Positions 44,677-55,277 of a DNA stretch of 64,000 nt are shown piece by piece. Origin of the DNA: an uncultured Methylophilaceae bacterium (GTDB lineage: Bacteria; Pseudomonadota; Gammaproteobacteria; Burkholderiales; Methylophilaceae); assembly GCA_903863255.1 (NCBI GenBank), contig CAIPBJ010000077.1:1-64000 (forward strand). Direction: 5' to 3'. The notes under the pieces are model-generated. The model worked only from the letters and a program-made list of their open reading frames with translations. It was not told where the DNA came from and did no database searches. Positions within the stretch are counted from its first letter, which is position 1, and each line of letters starts with the position of its first letter. Position numbers and translations under genes: made by a program.

Positions 44677-47223
44677 CTATTCAGTTTCCTCATCTGTTTC
44701 AACAACCTTCTCCAATCCGGATAATTTCTCACCATCACCCAGATTAATTAATGTAACACCTTGAGTTGCACGACCTAGTTCACGGATTTCTTTAACCCGA
44801 GTCCTAATCAGCACCCCACCAGTCGTAATCAACATGATTTCGTCTTCATCATTGACTAACCGAGCTACTACCACAGCTCCATTTCTTTCACTTGTCGCGA
44901 TCGCCTTCACGCCCTGAGTTCCCCTTCCCGAATGTCGGAAATCAGACAAAACGGTTCTCTTGCCGAATCCATTCTCAGTTGCGACAAGAACGGTCTGCTT
45001 GTCATCAGCAGCAATTAGTAACGAGATGACCTGCTGTTTGGCTTGCAATTTCATACCTCGAACGCCGCGGGTGTTTCGACCCATTGGCCTAACATCCTCC
45101 TCGTCAAACCAAACAGCCTTGCCTGCATTCGAGACTAAAACGATATCACTTGCGCCACTAGTGATTTCAGCTCCAATAAGGTAATCACCATCGTCAAGAT
45201 TTATAGCAATAATTCCTGATTTACGAGGGTTTGAGAATTCAATTAGGGCTGTCTTTTTAACCGTACCTTCTGCTGTTGCCATAAAGACAAAGTGGTTTTC
45301 ATCAAACTCTTTGACAGGCATAATTGCATTGATCTTCTCGCCCTCCTCCAGAGGGAACAAGTTAACGATCGGTTTGCCCCTGCTTACCCGACTTCCTTGA
45401 GGAACCTCATAAACCTTTAACCAATATACTCGACCTCTGCTTGAGAAACAGAGTATATATTCATGGGTATTTGCCACGAACATTTTATCAATGAAATCGT
45501 CTTCCTTGGTTGCCGCTGCTTGCTTACCTCTGCCACCTCGCTTTTGTGCTCTGTACTCGTCCAAGGGTTGAGATTTAATGTAACCAGTATGCGACAAGGT
45601 AACAACCACATCTTGTGGGGTAATCAAATCCTCTAAAGACAAATCTTGTGCATTCTGAACAATTTCACTTCTACGTTTATCGCCAAATTGTTGTTTAATT
45701 CCCGTTAGTTCTTCAACAATAATGGCCGTAACTCGTTCTGCTTTAGCTAATATATCTAACAGATCGGCAATCACATCCATAATTTCTTTGTATTCGTTAA
45801 CTATCTTGTCTTGTTCAAGACCCGTTAAACGTTGCAATCGCATTTGAAGAATCTCTTGAGCCTGTATATCCGACAATTTGTAACCATTTTGTTTTAATCC
45901 AAAATCAGGAGAGAGTCCTTCAGGTCGGGCAGCCTCCATCGCCGCACGTTTAAGCATTTCTTCAACAACAGGTGACTTCCATTCCCTTGCCATTAATTCA
46001 CGTTTGGCATCCGGTGGCGTCGGCGCCGCCTTAATTAAAGCTATCATTTCATCCACGTTTGCCAAAGCAACGGCCAATCCTTCAAGTACATGTCCGCGGT
46101 CTCTTGCTTTGCGAAGTTCGAAAACCGTCCTGCGGGTTATGACCTCTCTCCGATGCCTCAAGAATGCTTCGAGCATTTGCTTCAAGTTTAGGAGTTTAGG
46201 CTGGCCATCAAGCAATGCCACCATATTCATGCCAAAGGTGTCTTGAAGCTGAGTTTGTTTATAGAGATTGTTCAAGACAACTTCAGGCACTTCTCCTCGC
46301 TTTAGCTCAATAACGACACGCATCCCAGATTTATCAGATTCATCACGTAAATCCGATATACCCTCTATCTTTTTATCATTTACTAATTCTGCGATTTTCT
46401 CTATCAATGATTTCTTATTTACCTGATAAGGTAATTCATCAATGATTAAGGCTTGCCTATTGCCTTTTTCCATGTCTTCAAAATGAGTCCTGCCTCTCAT
46501 TACTACACGACCACGGCCTGTCCGGTATCCTTCCTTGACACCGATTGTGCCGTAAATTATCCCTGCAGTCGGGAAGTCGGGCGCCGGGATAATTTCTATC
46601 AGCTCATCGATCGTAATTTCAGAATTCGCGAGAACTGCCAAGCACGCGTCAATAACTTCATTGAGGTTATGCGGAGGTATATTGGTTGCCATTCCAACCG
46701 CAATACCAGAGCTACCGTTTATAAGTAAATTAGGAATCCTTGCAGGCATAATCAAAGGTTCGTGTTCTGAACCGTCATAATTAGGTCCGAAATCAACCGT
46801 TTCCTTATCGATATCAGCTAGCAGTTCATGCGCGATTCTAGACATACGGATTTCGGTGTAACGCATGGCTGCGGCGTTGTCGCCATCTACAGAGCCAAAG
46901 TTACCCTGACCATCAACAAGCATGTAACGTAACGAGAAATTTTGGGCCATTCGAACAATAGTGTCGTAAACGGCTGTATCACCATGCGGGTGGTATTTAC
47001 CGATGACGTCACCCACAATACGTGCAGATTTTTTGTAAGGTCGATTCCAGTCATTTGAGAGCTCATGCATTGCATAGAGAACACGTCTGTGAACTGGCTT
47101 GAGTCCATCGCGGACATCAGGCAAAGCGCGTCCTACAATGACACTCATTGCGTAATCGAGATAAGATCTTCTCATCTCATCTTCAAGACTTATAGGTAAG
47201 GTTTCTTTAGCGAACTGATCCAT
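44677..47223 (-). CDS. gyrA: DNA gyrase subunit A
   Basis: The DNA cleavage subunit of gyrase, 848 residues. The catalytic tyrosine is Tyr122 in AAAMRYTE. The quinolone-determining region [11 protein letters not shown] has Thr83 and Asp87; threonine at 83 occurs naturally in several proteobacteria. The GyrA box QKRGGRGK, which distinguishes gyrase from topoisomerase IV, begins the C-terminal DNA-wrapping domain, and an acidic tail ends the protein. The gene starts a minus-strand unit and is divergent from the peroxiredoxin gene across 226 bases. Confidence 0.98.
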   Translation of the reverse strand: MDQFAKETLPISLEDEMRRSYLDYAMSVIVGRALPDVRDGLKPVHRRVLYAMHELSNDWNRPYKKSARIVGDVIGKYHPHGDTAVYDTIVRMAQNFSLRYMLVDGQGNFGSVDGDNAAAMRYTEIRMSRIAHELLADIDKETVDFGPNYDGSEHEPLIMPARIPNLLINGSSGIAVGMATNIPPHNLNEVIDACLAVLANSEITIDELIEIIPAPDFPTAGIIYGTIGVKEGYRTGRGRVVMRGRTHFEDMEKGNRQALIIDELPYQVNKKSLIEKIAELVNDKKIEGISDLRDESDKSGMRVVIELKRGEVPEVVLNNLYKQTQLQDTFGMNMVALLDGQPKLLNLKQMLEAFLRHRREVITRRTVFELRKARDRGHVLEGLAVALANVDEMIALIKAAPTPPDAKRELMAREWKSPVVEEMLKRAAMEAARPEGLSPDFGLKQNGYKLSDIQAQEILQMRLQRLTGLEQDKIVNEYKEIMDVIADLLDILAKAERVTAIIVEELTGIKQQFGDKRRSEIVQNAQDLSLEDLITPQDVVVTLSHTGYIKSQPLDEYRAQKRGGRGKQAAATKEDDFIDKMFVANTHEYILCFSSRGRVYWLKVYEVPQGSRVSRGKPIVNLFPLEEGEKINAIMPVKEFDENHFVFMATAEGTVKKTALIEFSNPRKSGIIAINLDDGDYLIGAEITSGASDIVLVSNAGKAVWFDEEDVRPMGRNTRGVRGMKLQAKQQVISLLIAADDKQTVLVATENGFGKRTVLSDFRHSGRGTQGVKAIATSERNGAVVVARLVNDEDEIMLITTGGVLIRTRVKEIRELGRATQGVTLINLGDGEKLSGLEKVVETDEETE

Positions 47224-47360
47224 AATATTGCATGCTTTTTATAGTTTAAATTATCACGTAATTTTAACATGATAAGCGTATAAAGACTGGTTTTAGAATA
47301 AAGTTTCGCTTACTTATTCATTTAAAGAATTGTGAATTTTTTCACCTATCGAATTGCCTG

Positions 47361-47397
47361 ATCAGAAATTCGAAAGTTTAATATTAAAATTTCTGAT
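47361..47397. promoter_or_regulatory. Ten-bp inverted repeat upstream of peroxiredoxin gene
   Basis: Perfect arms ATCAGAAATT/AATTTCTGAT (47361-47370 and 47388-47397) with a 17-base spacer lie about 55 bases before the peroxiredoxin ATG, between it and the divergent gyrA. This could be an operator or a hairpin. It does not resemble the OxyR consensus. Confidence 0.45.
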
Positions 47398-47449
47398 ATT
47401 TACGCTATTATATTGATGTGATTATTACCAACCATTAAGGAGAAATAAT

Positions 47450-48052
47450 ATGGCTGTATTAGTAGGCAAGCCAGCGCCAGATTTTACGGCTGCTGCCGTT
47501 TTGGGCAACAACAACATAAAAGAAGATTTCAAGTTATCCAAGCATATTAAGAATAAATATGCCGTTATTTTCTTCTATCCTCTTGATTTCACTTTTGTGT
47601 GTCCATCCGAATTGATTGCTTTTGACCATAGACTTGAAGAATTCAAGAAACGAGACGTTGAAGTTATAGGCGTTTCAATAGACTCTCACTTCACGCATCT
47701 AGCTTGGAAAAAAACACCGATAAATGAAGGTGGGATTGGCCAAGTTGGATACCCACTTGTTGCAGATATCAAACATGAAATTTGCAAAGCATACGATGTT
47801 GAAGCTGATGGTGGTGTTGCTTATCGTGGATCATTCTTAATAAATAAATCTGGGGTTGTTGTTCACCAGATCGTCAATGATTTACCATTGGGTCGAGACA
47901 TCGATGAGATGTTGAGAATGGTTGATGCATTGCAATTCTTTGAAGAACATGGCGAAGTTTGTCCAGCAGGTTGGAAAAAAGGAAAATCCGGAATGGACGC
48001 TTCACCTGAAGGGGTAGCAAAATACCTGGCGAAAAACGCAAAAGATCTTTAA
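47450..48052 (+). CDS. Typical 2-Cys peroxiredoxin (AhpC/Prx1 class)
   Basis: A peroxidase of 200 residues that reduces hydrogen peroxide and organic peroxides. The peroxidatic cysteine is Cys51 in DFTFVCPSE and the resolving cysteine is Cys171 in GEVCPAGWKKG, typical of 2-Cys enzymes of the Prx1/AhpC class. A good AAGGAG site precedes the ATG. It is transcribed alone, ending at the terminator at 48070-48094. No ahpF is adjacent, so thioredoxin probably recycles it. Confidence 0.95.
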   Translation: MAVLVGKPAPDFTAAAVLGNNNIKEDFKLSKHIKNKYAVIFFYPLDFTFVCPSELIAFDHRLEEFKKRDVEVIGVSIDSHFTHLAWKKTPINEGGIGQVGYPLVADIKHEICKAYDVEADGGVAYRGSFLINKSGVVVHQIVNDLPLGRDIDEMLRMVDALQFFEEHGEVCPAGWKKGKSGMDASPEGVAKYLAKNAKDL

Positions 48053-48069
48053 TAAGTTCGATCATCAAT

Positions 48070-48094
48070 AAAACGGGGCTTTCGCCCCGTTTTT
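48070..48094. terminator. Bidirectional terminator between peroxiredoxin gene and metZ
   Basis: A ten-bp stem AAAACGGGGC/GCCCCGTTTT (48070-48079 and 48084-48093) with a four-base loop and flanking T/A runs serves the convergent ends. Its right arm reaches the metZ stop codon. Confidence 0.92.
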
Positions 48095-49259
48095 AAGTCA
48101 GCATCGTCAAGTCTAATTTTAGATCCTCAATATTCTCCAATCCAACAGCAATCCGTACCAACCCATCGACAATACCTGCTTCAGCCCTTGCTTCGGGCGA
48201 TACTCGACTATGCGTTGTTGTTGCAGGATGAGTTATGGTAGTTTTAACATCCCCAAGATTTGCAGTAATTGAGATCAACCTGGTTGAATCGATGAGTTGC
48301 CATGCGACATCCTTTCCTCCCTTCACCTCGAAAGAGACAATGCCACCTCCGTATTTTTGCTGTTTAGAAGCAAGGGCGTGCTGAGGATGAGACTCCAGTC
48401 CCGGGTAATAAACACGCGCCACCCCTTTTTGCAATTCCAGCCATTTAGCCAACTCAAGTGCATTTTTGGAATGTGCTTCCATTCGAATAGGTAAGGTCTC
48501 CAAGCCTTTTAGAAACACCCAGGCATTAAATGCACTCATCGTAGGGCCTGCTGTCCTTAGAAAAGCATAAACCGGTTCAAGTAAATTCTTGTTCCCCAGC
48601 ACAGCACCACCTAAACACCTACCTTGACCGTCAATATATTTAGTTGCTGAATGGATTACGATGTCGGCTCCCATTTCAAGAGGTCTTTGCAAAATTGGAG
48701 TACAAAAACAGTTATCTACGACCAGCAAAGCTCCAACCTTATGAGCAATATTCGCAAGTAACGAAATATCACATACTTCAGTTAACGGATTGGATGGGGT
48801 TTCAACAAAAAACAATTTTGTATTTTTCCTTATCGCGGATTCCCATTCATTAGTGTCAGTCAGTGATACAAATGTAGTCTCCAGCCCCCAACGCTTCAGA
48901 ATATTGCTAAATAGTTGCACTGAAGTACCAAAAATACTTCTAGACGCAACTATATGGTCGCCTGATGAACACAAACCCATGACACAGGATAAAATTGCGG
49001 ACATGCCGCTTGAAGTTGCGACACAAAACTCGGCCCCCTCCAAAGAGGCAAGTTTATTTTGAAACATGGTTACTGTTGGGTTAGTGAATCGAGAATAAAT
49101 GTTGCCAGGCTCATTACCTCCAAACCTTGCAGCTGCTTGAGCAGCATTTTTAAACAAAAAGCTAGAAGTAAGAAACATTGCTTCTGAATTCTCTCCAAAT
49201 TCAGTATGTTCTGAGCCACCTCTTACCGCCTTCGTTTCTGCTTTCCATTGCTCTGTCAT
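48093..49259 (-). CDS. metZ: O-succinylhomoserine sulfhydrylase MetZ
   Basis: A Cys/Met-metabolism PLP enzyme of 388 residues that makes homocysteine directly from an acylhomoserine and sulfide. The PLP lysine is Lys207 in SATKYIDGQGR, and YSRFTNPT near 56-63 and ATSSGMSAI near 81-89 are family motifs. A GAAAGGA ribosome binding site lies before the ATG. It uses sulfide from the cys pathway. It is controlled by a SAM-II riboswitch and terminator upstream (49297-49405), which is direct evidence of its place in methionine synthesis. Confidence 0.95.
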   Translation of the reverse strand: MTEQWKAETKAVRGGSEHTEFGENSEAMFLTSSFLFKNAAQAAARFGGNEPGNIYSRFTNPTVTMFQNKLASLEGAEFCVATSSGMSAILSCVMGLCSSGDHIVASRSIFGTSVQLFSNILKRWGLETTFVSLTDTNEWESAIRKNTKLFFVETPSNPLTEVCDISLLANIAHKVGALLVVDNCFCTPILQRPLEMGADIVIHSATKYIDGQGRCLGGAVLGNKNLLEPVYAFLRTAGPTMSAFNAWVFLKGLETLPIRMEAHSKNALELAKWLELQKGVARVYYPGLESHPQHALASKQQKYGGGIVSFEVKGGKDVAWQLIDSTRLISITANLGDVKTTITHPATTTHSRVSPEARAEAGIVDGLVRIAVGLENIEDLKLDLTMLT

Positions 49260-49296
49260 GTTAATCCTTTCAAAAATTCCACACTTTCAACGAGGC

Positions 49297-49333
49297 AAAA
49301 AAAAACCCGCAAGCACATAAGCTAACGCGGGTT
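49297..49333 (-). terminator. Terminator of the metZ riboswitch expression platform
   Basis: Arms AACCCGC/GCGGGTT (49304-49310 and 49327-49333) with a 16-base loop, followed on the minus strand by seven further T bases. It lies between the SAM-II aptamer and metZ. Its 3' arm shares the nine-base word GCTTGCGGG (minus strand, 49306-49314) with the aptamer P1 (49369-49377). Confidence 0.88.
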
Positions 49334-49340
49334 ATTTCTC

Positions 49341-49405
49341 AACTCGCTTTAGCAGAATTTTTTATGCGCCCGCAAGCTGAGTTAATTAACTCAAATCAGC
49401 GCATT
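49341..49405 (-). ncRNA. SAM-II riboswitch (SAM-responsive leader of metZ)
   Basis: On the minus strand, P1 is formed by ATGCGC (49399-49404) and GCGCAT (49364-49369). The loop starts CTGATTT, as in the SAM-II consensus CGCTGATTTAA. After P1 an A-rich stretch leads to the conserved GCTAAA (49348-49353). The pseudoknot can form between AACTC in the loop (49379-49383) and GAGTT at the 3' end (49341-49345). An extra hairpin GAGTT-AATT-AACTC inside the loop competes with the pseudoknot. Location directly before metZ is a known SAM-II position. Confidence 0.85.
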
Positions 49406-49408
49406 CAA

Positions 49409-49438
49409 ATCATAGACTTAACACAACTAACTCGTCAA
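49409..49438 (-). promoter_or_regulatory. metZ promoter overlapping the purF stop codon
   Basis: Minus strand -35 TTGACG (49433-49438) overlaps the purF TGA, and -10 TATGAT (49409-49414) follows after 18 bases. Transcription would start near 49402, exactly at the 5' edge of the riboswitch P1 stem, which supports both calls. Confidence 0.8.
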
Positions 49439-50967
49439 GCCACTTCTTCATTTTCATTTACAAGGTTCAAATCCAGCTGAGTACTCGAGTTCTTGGGTTT
49501 TTGCATTTTTGCATTATCCCCTCGAACACTCTCTATTTGATTTAGATAAGTTTCGTCAATATCACCTGTAACATATTTACCATCAAAACATGAACAGTCA
49601 AAAACCTCAATTTCCGGGTTGCTCATCTGGATTGCTTTTACAAGTGATTCTAAATCCTGGTAAATAAGTGCATCCGCACCAATTTCCTTACATATTTCCT
49701 CATCCGTTCTGCCGGTTGCCAGTAGCTCGTTGCGTGTAGGCATGTCAATTCCATAAACATTTGGGAACCTTACTGGTGGCGCGGCCGAAGCAAAGAAAAC
49801 CTTATTTGCACCTGCATCTCTTGCCATCTGGACTATTTGCTGCGAAGTGGTTCCTCGAACGATTGAATCGTCCACTAACAATACATTTTTTCCTTTAAAT
49901 TCCATCCCGATCGGATTGAGTTTCTGGCGAACGGATTTTTTTCTTAATGCCTGCCCTGGCATAATGAATGTTCGTCCTATATATCGGTTTTTTATAAAAC
50001 CTTCACGGTAAGTAAGATTGAGGGCATTAGCAAGTTCCAACGCACTTGGCCGGCTTGTATCGGGTATAGGTATTACAACATCAATTTTTAAATCCGACCA
50101 TTCCCTTGAAATTTTCCTAGCAAGACTTTCTCCCATATTAAGTCTTGTTTGATATACAGAAACATTATCAATTACAGAGTCGGGTCTTGCCAAGTATACA
50201 TATTCAAAGATACATGGGGTCAATTTAGGATTTTCTGCACATTGCCTCGAGTAGAAATTCCCATCCATATCAATAAAGATCGCTTCACCAGGCTCCACGT
50301 CTCTTACTAATTTGAAGCCCAATACATCAATTGCAACACTTTCAGAAGCGACCACATATTCAACACCCAAGTCACTTTCCAGCTTACCGATAACAAGTGG
50401 TCGAATTCCATGAGGATCTCTGAAAGCAAGCAATCCAAAATTTGCCACCATAGCCACTACGGCATACGCTCCCTTGCAACGTTTATGAACTGCTGTCACA
50501 GCATCAAACACCATGTCGGTATTAAGCGCTACGTTACGGGCATTGTGTTCTATTTCGTGAGCTAATACGTTTAAGAGCACTTCAGAATCCGAATTAGTGT
50601 TAATGTGCCTTAAATCTTGCCGAAACATTTCTTGTTTCAATTGAGCTGAATTGGTGAGGTTACCGTTATGTCCTAATACAATCCCAAATGGCGAGTTTAC
50701 GTAGAAAGGCTGGGCTTCTGCTGCTGATGATGAACCTGCAGTAGGATATCTAACGTGCGCTATACCAGAATTACCGTGCAGACTTCTCATATGTCGTGTT
50801 TGAAAAACATCTTGAACAAGCCCATTGTTTTTGTGCATGTAAAATGTATTTCCATCACACGTAACAATTCCAGCGGCATCCTGACCACGATGTTGCAATA
50901 CAAGCAATCCATCATACAGCAATTGGTTAACGGGATTTTTACCTACTATACCGATAATTCCACACAT
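49435..50967 (-). CDS. purF: Amidophosphoribosyltransferase PurF
   Basis: The first enzyme of purine synthesis, 510 residues. The N-terminal glutaminase begins MCGIIGIVG with nucleophile Cys2, and the phosphoribosyltransferase half has the PRPP motif [14 protein letters not shown]. It lies 71 bases after cvpA in the order conserved in proteobacteria. The last codons hold the -35 element of the metZ promoter. Confidence 0.98.
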   Translation of the reverse strand: MCGIIGIVGKNPVNQLLYDGLLVLQHRGQDAAGIVTCDGNTFYMHKNNGLVQDVFQTRHMRSLHGNSGIAHVRYPTAGSSSAAEAQPFYVNSPFGIVLGHNGNLTNSAQLKQEMFRQDLRHINTNSDSEVLLNVLAHEIEHNARNVALNTDMVFDAVTAVHKRCKGAYAVVAMVANFGLLAFRDPHGIRPLVIGKLESDLGVEYVVASESVAIDVLGFKLVRDVEPGEAIFIDMDGNFYSRQCAENPKLTPCIFEYVYLARPDSVIDNVSVYQTRLNMGESLARKISREWSDLKIDVVIPIPDTSRPSALELANALNLTYREGFIKNRYIGRTFIMPGQALRKKSVRQKLNPIGMEFKGKNVLLVDDSIVRGTTSQQIVQMARDAGANKVFFASAAPPVRFPNVYGIDMPTRNELLATGRTDEEICKEIGADALIYQDLESLVKAIQMSNPEIEVFDCSCFDGKYVTGDIDETYLNQIESVRGDNAKMQKPKNSSTQLDLNLVNENEEVA

Positions 50968-51038
50968 GAAGGAACACCTTTTATAAGAACTAGAACGATT
51001 AAATTAAATTTATTAAATAGACCAATTGGTTAATACTG

Positions 51039-51530
51039 CTAATCGTATTTCACATATTTGGATATTGAGTCAGGTAACCATTGTAAAGCACTTGTTACCA
51101 ATTTCTCTAAAGGGGGCGAGAACATTGCGTCACGCCATAAAGGCTCTTTAGGGAGACTGGTAAGTCCAGCTAGGAAAACTAACACACATACAATCAGCAA
51201 TCCTCTTAAAATACCAAAAATGGCACCTAGAAACCGATCCAAGCCATTTAATCCTGTCTTTCTAAAAATTTGAGAAACTGCTATAGACAATAAACTCGAC
51301 ACAAGTAACGTACTTAAGAACAAAATAATAAAAGCGGCAAATAAACGCAAACCCTCGGAAGGAATGCCTTTGGGCAATAATGGAGCAAGCTCTGTCGTGT
51401 AGAACCTAGCAATGAGAAAGGCAGCTACCCAACTGATCAATGATAATAATTCCTTTACAAATCCTCGCATCATGCTGACTAGAACAGAAAAACCAACAAT
51501 TGAAAGTACAATGTAATCAAAGCTAGTCAT
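51039..51530 (-). CDS. cvpA: CvpA family membrane protein
   Basis: A protein of 163 residues with four hydrophobic segments and the family start FDYIVLSIVGFSVLVSMMRGFVKELLSLISW. CvpA is needed for colicin V production in E. coli and, more generally, for envelope stability; the exact function is unclear. It lies five bases after the SPOR-domain gene and just ahead of purF, its usual partner. Confidence 0.94.
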   Translation of the reverse strand: MTSFDYIVLSIVGFSVLVSMMRGFVKELLSLISWVAAFLIARFYTTELAPLLPKGIPSEGLRLFAAFIILFLSTLLVSSLLSIAVSQIFRKTGLNGLDRFLGAIFGILRGLLIVCVLVFLAGLTSLPKEPLWRDAMFSPPLEKLVTSALQWLPDSISKYVKYD

Positions 51531-51535
51531 AGTGA

Positions 51536-52264
51536 TTATTTATTACTCAGAACCATACCTGTGAGTCCAATTTGCTTCACTTTGCTGAGCGTGTTTTCCG
51601 CTTCTTGTTTAGAAACAAATGGGCCCAGTCTTAATCTGGTTTTCTCTCCCTTAGGAGTCATTATTTTTTCAGTATGCGGTTTCAGACTGGCAGAGATTAA
51701 TTTTTGCTGCAACTGCCGAATATTGTCTGGATCTGTAAAAACTCCTATTTGAACAAAAAAACCATCCGGCAATGCAGTTAAGTTCGCTGGCTTTTCTTCC
51801 GTTTGTTTTGACTTTTTCGAAGATTGAGAAATTTTTTGAGTTGTTTCAGGCTTGATTTTTTGCTGTGAATTCGATAAAGGCTTATTAGCAACATCCGCTT
51901 CTCGATTAATTGGCTGACTTACAGTCTTATCTTCTTGCTGTTTTGCGGGATTAGAAGGTGCGTTAGAAGTTTCTACTGCAGAATTGGATGTGTTTTGCGG
52001 GGAAGCACCAACCTCTTTTTTATCCACTTGCTGATCTGGATTGGAAGGAACGACCTTAGATGAGAAATCACCAGCTTCCTGACTAGGAATACTTATGGAT
52101 ATCTCCTCTTTTGGTGACTTGTCTGCCCTGTCCTCAACCACCCAAGGCAATATGATCATCATAGCAAGCACTAACGCTATCGCACCCACAAGTCTTCTTC
52201 TAGCTCGCTTTTTGAACTGAAGTTCCTGTTCAATCATTTGCGCTTTTGAATTTTCCTGCGGCAT
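51536..52264 (-). CDS. SPOR-domain protein (DedD/FtsN-like)
   Basis: A protein of 242 residues: cytoplasmic RRR-rich start, a transmembrane helix at about 26-42 (LVGAIALVLAMMIILPWVV), a long Ser/Lys/Gln-rich periplasmic linker and a C-terminal SPOR domain at about 168-242 (GFFVQIGVFTDPDNIRQLQQ). SPOR domains bind denuded peptidoglycan at the division septum. Position between folC and cvpA matches dedD of other proteobacteria. Confidence 0.9.
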   Translation of the reverse strand: MPQENSKAQMIEQELQFKKRARRRLVGAIALVLAMMIILPWVVEDRADKSPKEEISISIPSQEAGDFSSKVVPSNPDQQVDKKEVGASPQNTSNSAVETSNAPSNPAKQQEDKTVSQPINREADVANKPLSNSQQKIKPETTQKISQSSKKSKQTEEKPANLTALPDGFFVQIGVFTDPDNIRQLQQKLISASLKPHTEKIMTPKGEKTRLRLGPFVSKQEAENTLSKVKQIGLTGMVLSNK

Positions 52265-52273
52265 TTTTTCATC

Positions 52274-53569
52274 CTATTGAATGGAGTTCATATTGCGATG
52301 ATGGTGCATCACTTCAGCAACTGTATAGAAAGACCCGAACACGAGTATTCTATCATTTTCGCAAGCATCTAAACAGGCTTGTCGAAATGCCAGACTAACT
52401 TCATTAAATATTTTTACATTCTTCAACGGAAAATAAGCTTTTATAATATCAGCCATAAAGTCTGCTTTAGCACTTCTTGGATTATGATTTTCAGATACGA
52501 ACCAAGTATCTATGTTTTCCCCAACTGCTTTTACCACTGCACCGATATCCTTATCTGCCAACATCGAGAAGACGGCGATTGTTTTTCCTTTTGGCGTTGT
52601 TCTTTTTAGATTATCTGACAACGTTCTGGCTGCGTGAGGATTGTGCGCAACATCAAGAATTACATCTGGATTGGTTGATAACGTTTGGAACCGCCCCTTT
52701 AATTCAACAGAGTTGAGTCCATTAACAATATGCTCCTCTCCTAAAGGCAGTTTTTCTTGCATTAGACTGATTGCTTTAATTACGCAGCAAGCATTACTTA
52801 TCTGGAAGCTGCCCTCGAGCTTTGGAATAGGCAGATCCTGAATTGAATCATTAGTTGACTGATAGGCCCATTTAAATTTGTCGATTGATTTCGGTTGAAA
52901 ATCGCATCCGATGACATAAAGTTCGGCTTCTATTTTTTTTGCATAGTCTATTAATGTGACTGGTGGATTATAGTCACCGCAAATTGCCGGAACGCATTTA
53001 CGAAATATTCCTGCTTTTTCATAACCTATGCTCTCACGTGTATTGCCTAAAAACTCTACATGATCAATATCAATGTTGGTTACTATAGAACAATCAGGTT
53101 CGAATACATTTACGGCATCTAATCGCCCTCCTAATCCAACCTCAAGAATTGCGAGATCAACACCTTTTTTTATCATATGCCACATAGCCGCTAACGTCCC
53201 GAATTCAAAATACGTTAGGGCGATTTCCTTTCGGGCATTTTCCACAGCAACAAAAGATTGACATAATTCCGAGTCAGTTATTTCAATGCCGTGGATTCTT
53301 ATTCGTTCGTTATAAGTTAGCAAATGAGGAGATGTATAACACGCAACATTATAGCCAGCGATTTGGTATATTCTTTCGAGCATGGCGCAGGTCGAGCCTT
53401 TTCCATTTGTCCCTGATACGGTGATAATTGGGAAATCTGGATTAAGATTCAGGCGGCTTCTAACAACTTCGACCCTTTCTAAGCCCATAGCGATAGTTTT
53501 AGGGTGGAGCGCTTCTATATAGACAAGCCAATCTGCCAAAGACTGTGGCAGGGTATTGGATTTGAGCAC
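52274..53569 (-). CDS. folC: Folylpolyglutamate / dihydrofolate synthase FolC
   Basis: A Mur-ligase-family enzyme of 431 residues that adds glutamate to dihydropteroate and folates. The P-loop TVSGTNGKGSTCAMLE lies near 51-66, the Omega-loop YTSPHLLTYNERIRI near 80-94, and the C-terminal domain has DVAHNPHAA. It lies 14 bases after accD and nine before the SPOR gene. Confidence 0.96.
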   Translation of the reverse strand: MLKSNTLPQSLADWLVYIEALHPKTIAMGLERVEVVRSRLNLNPDFPIITVSGTNGKGSTCAMLERIYQIAGYNVACYTSPHLLTYNERIRIHGIEITDSELCQSFVAVENARKEIALTYFEFGTLAAMWHMIKKGVDLAILEVGLGGRLDAVNVFEPDCSIVTNIDIDHVEFLGNTRESIGYEKAGIFRKCVPAICGDYNPPVTLIDYAKKIEAELYVIGCDFQPKSIDKFKWAYQSTNDSIQDLPIPKLEGSFQISNACCVIKAISLMQEKLPLGEEHIVNGLNSVELKGRFQTLSTNPDVILDVAHNPHAARTLSDNLKRTTPKGKTIAVFSMLADKDIGAVVKAVGENIDTWFVSENHNPRSAKADFMADIIKAYFPLKNVKIFNEVSLAFRQACLDACENDRILVFGSFYTVAEVMHHHRNMNSIQ

Positions 53570-53583
53570 GATTGAATGATGAT

Positions 53584-54450
53584 TTAAGTTGTGATTGGAA
53601 GCCGCATCAACGTAGTAAGAATATTAGCCAATTTGTCTTTCATCTCTCGACGATCGATAATCATATCTACAGCTCCATGTTCAACTAGGAACTCTGCTCT
53701 TTGGAAACCATCAGGAAGCGTCTCTCGAACAGTTTGCTCGATGACTCTTGGCCCAGCAAAGCCGATCAATGCTTGCGGTTCTGCCACAATAATATCCCCA
53801 AGCATGGCGAAGCTAGCAGAAACACCACCCATGGTTGGATCGGTAAGTACTGAAATGTATGGCAATCCTTTTTTACTTAAGGCAGTTAAAGCAGCGCTTG
53901 TCTTAGCCATCTGCATCAGTGAAAAAAGACCCTCTTGCATTCTGGCTCCACCGCTTGCTGAAATACAAATAAACGCAGACTGACTTTCAATTGCCGCCTG
54001 AACGCCTCGAACAAAGCGTTCTCCTACAACTGAACCCATCGATCCACCCATAAATTTGAATTCAAAAGACGCGATTACCACCGGAACAGATTTCATGCTC
54101 CCTTGCATTACAATTAGCGAATCAGTTTCGCCAACCTCCTGCTGAGATTGTTTGATACGCTCAGTGTAACGTTTACTATCTTTGAACTTTAGGGGATCGA
54201 TCGGTTGAACTTCGGAACCTATTTCGGAACGTCCGTGTTCATCCAACAACAAATTCAACCGCGCCCTGGCTGATATTCGATTATGAAACCCACACTTGGG
54301 ACAAACTTCAGCATTTAAATCAAGATCTGTTCGATAAAGAACGGATTCGCAAGATTGACATTTGCTCCAAAGCCCTTCTGGAACGTTCTTTTTACTTGGT
54401 CCTATGGCACGTTTGATTTTTGGGGGTAATAATTTTTGTAACCAGCTCAT
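53584..54450 (-). CDS. accD: Acetyl-CoA carboxylase carboxyltransferase subunit beta
   Basis: The beta subunit of the carboxyltransferase that makes malonyl-CoA, 288 residues. The N-terminal zinc ribbon has Cys31, Cys34, Cys50 and Cys53. The crotonase-fold domain contains [21 protein letters not shown] and [16 protein letters not shown]. It sits between trpA and folC, as in many proteobacteria. Confidence 0.97.
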   Translation of the reverse strand: MSWLQKLLPPKIKRAIGPSKKNVPEGLWSKCQSCESVLYRTDLDLNAEVCPKCGFHNRISARARLNLLLDEHGRSEIGSEVQPIDPLKFKDSKRYTERIKQSQQEVGETDSLIVMQGSMKSVPVVIASFEFKFMGGSMGSVVGERFVRGVQAAIESQSAFICISASGGARMQEGLFSLMQMAKTSAALTALSKKGLPYISVLTDPTMGGVSASFAMLGDIIVAEPQALIGFAGPRVIEQTVRETLPDGFQRAEFLVEHGAVDMIIDRREMKDKLANILTTLMRLPITT

Positions 54451-54473
54451 GGAATATCCTTTAGCAACATTGC

Positions 54474-55274
54474 TTATAGACTATTAATAGCCGCTCGCAA
54501 CTCTAACATTAACGCACCAACTGTTTGAAGAATATTTTCTTCTTGAGATTGCTCAATAGCTTGAACTATTCTGCTACCGACAACGACTGCATCAGCGATA
54601 TTGGCAACGAGTTTGGCAGTTTCCGGATCCCGGACACCAAATCCGACACCAATAGGTAGATTCGTAATTGATCGTATATTATTCACTCGTTCTGATACTT
54701 CATTAATATCCAAATTCGCTGCGCCAGTAACACCTTTTAAGGAGACATAATAGACAAATCCGCTAGCCTCCTTAGTTATCGTGTCTAAACGAGAGTCTTC
54801 TGTCGTAGGGGACAAAAGAAAAATTGGATCAATTTCATGCGATTTCAGAATTGATACGAAATCCTTGCATTCTTCAGGCGGATAATCCACTGTTAGCAAT
54901 CCATCCACGCCTGCTAGCTTTGCAGATTCTGCAAATTTTTCCTGACCCATCGCCTCAATCGGATTCGCATACCCCATAAGTACAATAGGTGTGTGATTAT
55001 CCCTTTCGCGAAACTCCCTAACCATCTCAAGCACTTTTCGTAATCCGACTTTATATTTCAAAGCACGCTCACTTGCTCTTTGGATTACCGGACCATCCGC
55101 CATCGGATCAGAAAATGGAACCCCAAGCTCGATGATGTCAGCCCCTGATTCTACGAGCTTATGCATGATTGGAACTGTTAGTGCGGGATTCGGGTCTCCT
55201 GCAGTGATATACGGGATCAAGGCCTTCTTACCTCCCGATCTTAAGGTATTGAATACTGTGGTTATTCTGGACAT
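54474..55274 (-). CDS. trpA: Tryptophan synthase alpha subunit
   Basis: A TIM barrel of 266 residues that cleaves indole-glycerol phosphate. The catalytic residues Glu49 ([11 protein letters not shown]) and Asp60 (ADGP) are at exactly the classical positions. It starts three bases after trpB and forms the alpha2beta2 channelled complex with it. Confidence 0.97.
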   Translation of the reverse strand: MSRITTVFNTLRSGGKKALIPYITAGDPNPALTVPIMHKLVESGADIIELGVPFSDPMADGPVIQRASERALKYKVGLRKVLEMVREFRERDNHTPIVLMGYANPIEAMGQEKFAESAKLAGVDGLLTVDYPPEECKDFVSILKSHEIDPIFLLSPTTEDSRLDTITKEASGFVYYVSLKGVTGAANLDINEVSERVNNIRSITNLPIGVGFGVRDPETAKLVANIADAVVVGSRIVQAIEQSQEENILQTVGALMLELRAAINSL

Positions 55275-55277
55275 AAA

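Noticed and set aside
47361-47397. OxyR binding site upstream of the peroxiredoxin gene
   Set aside because: The arms do not show the ATAG...CTAT spacing of the OxyR consensus.
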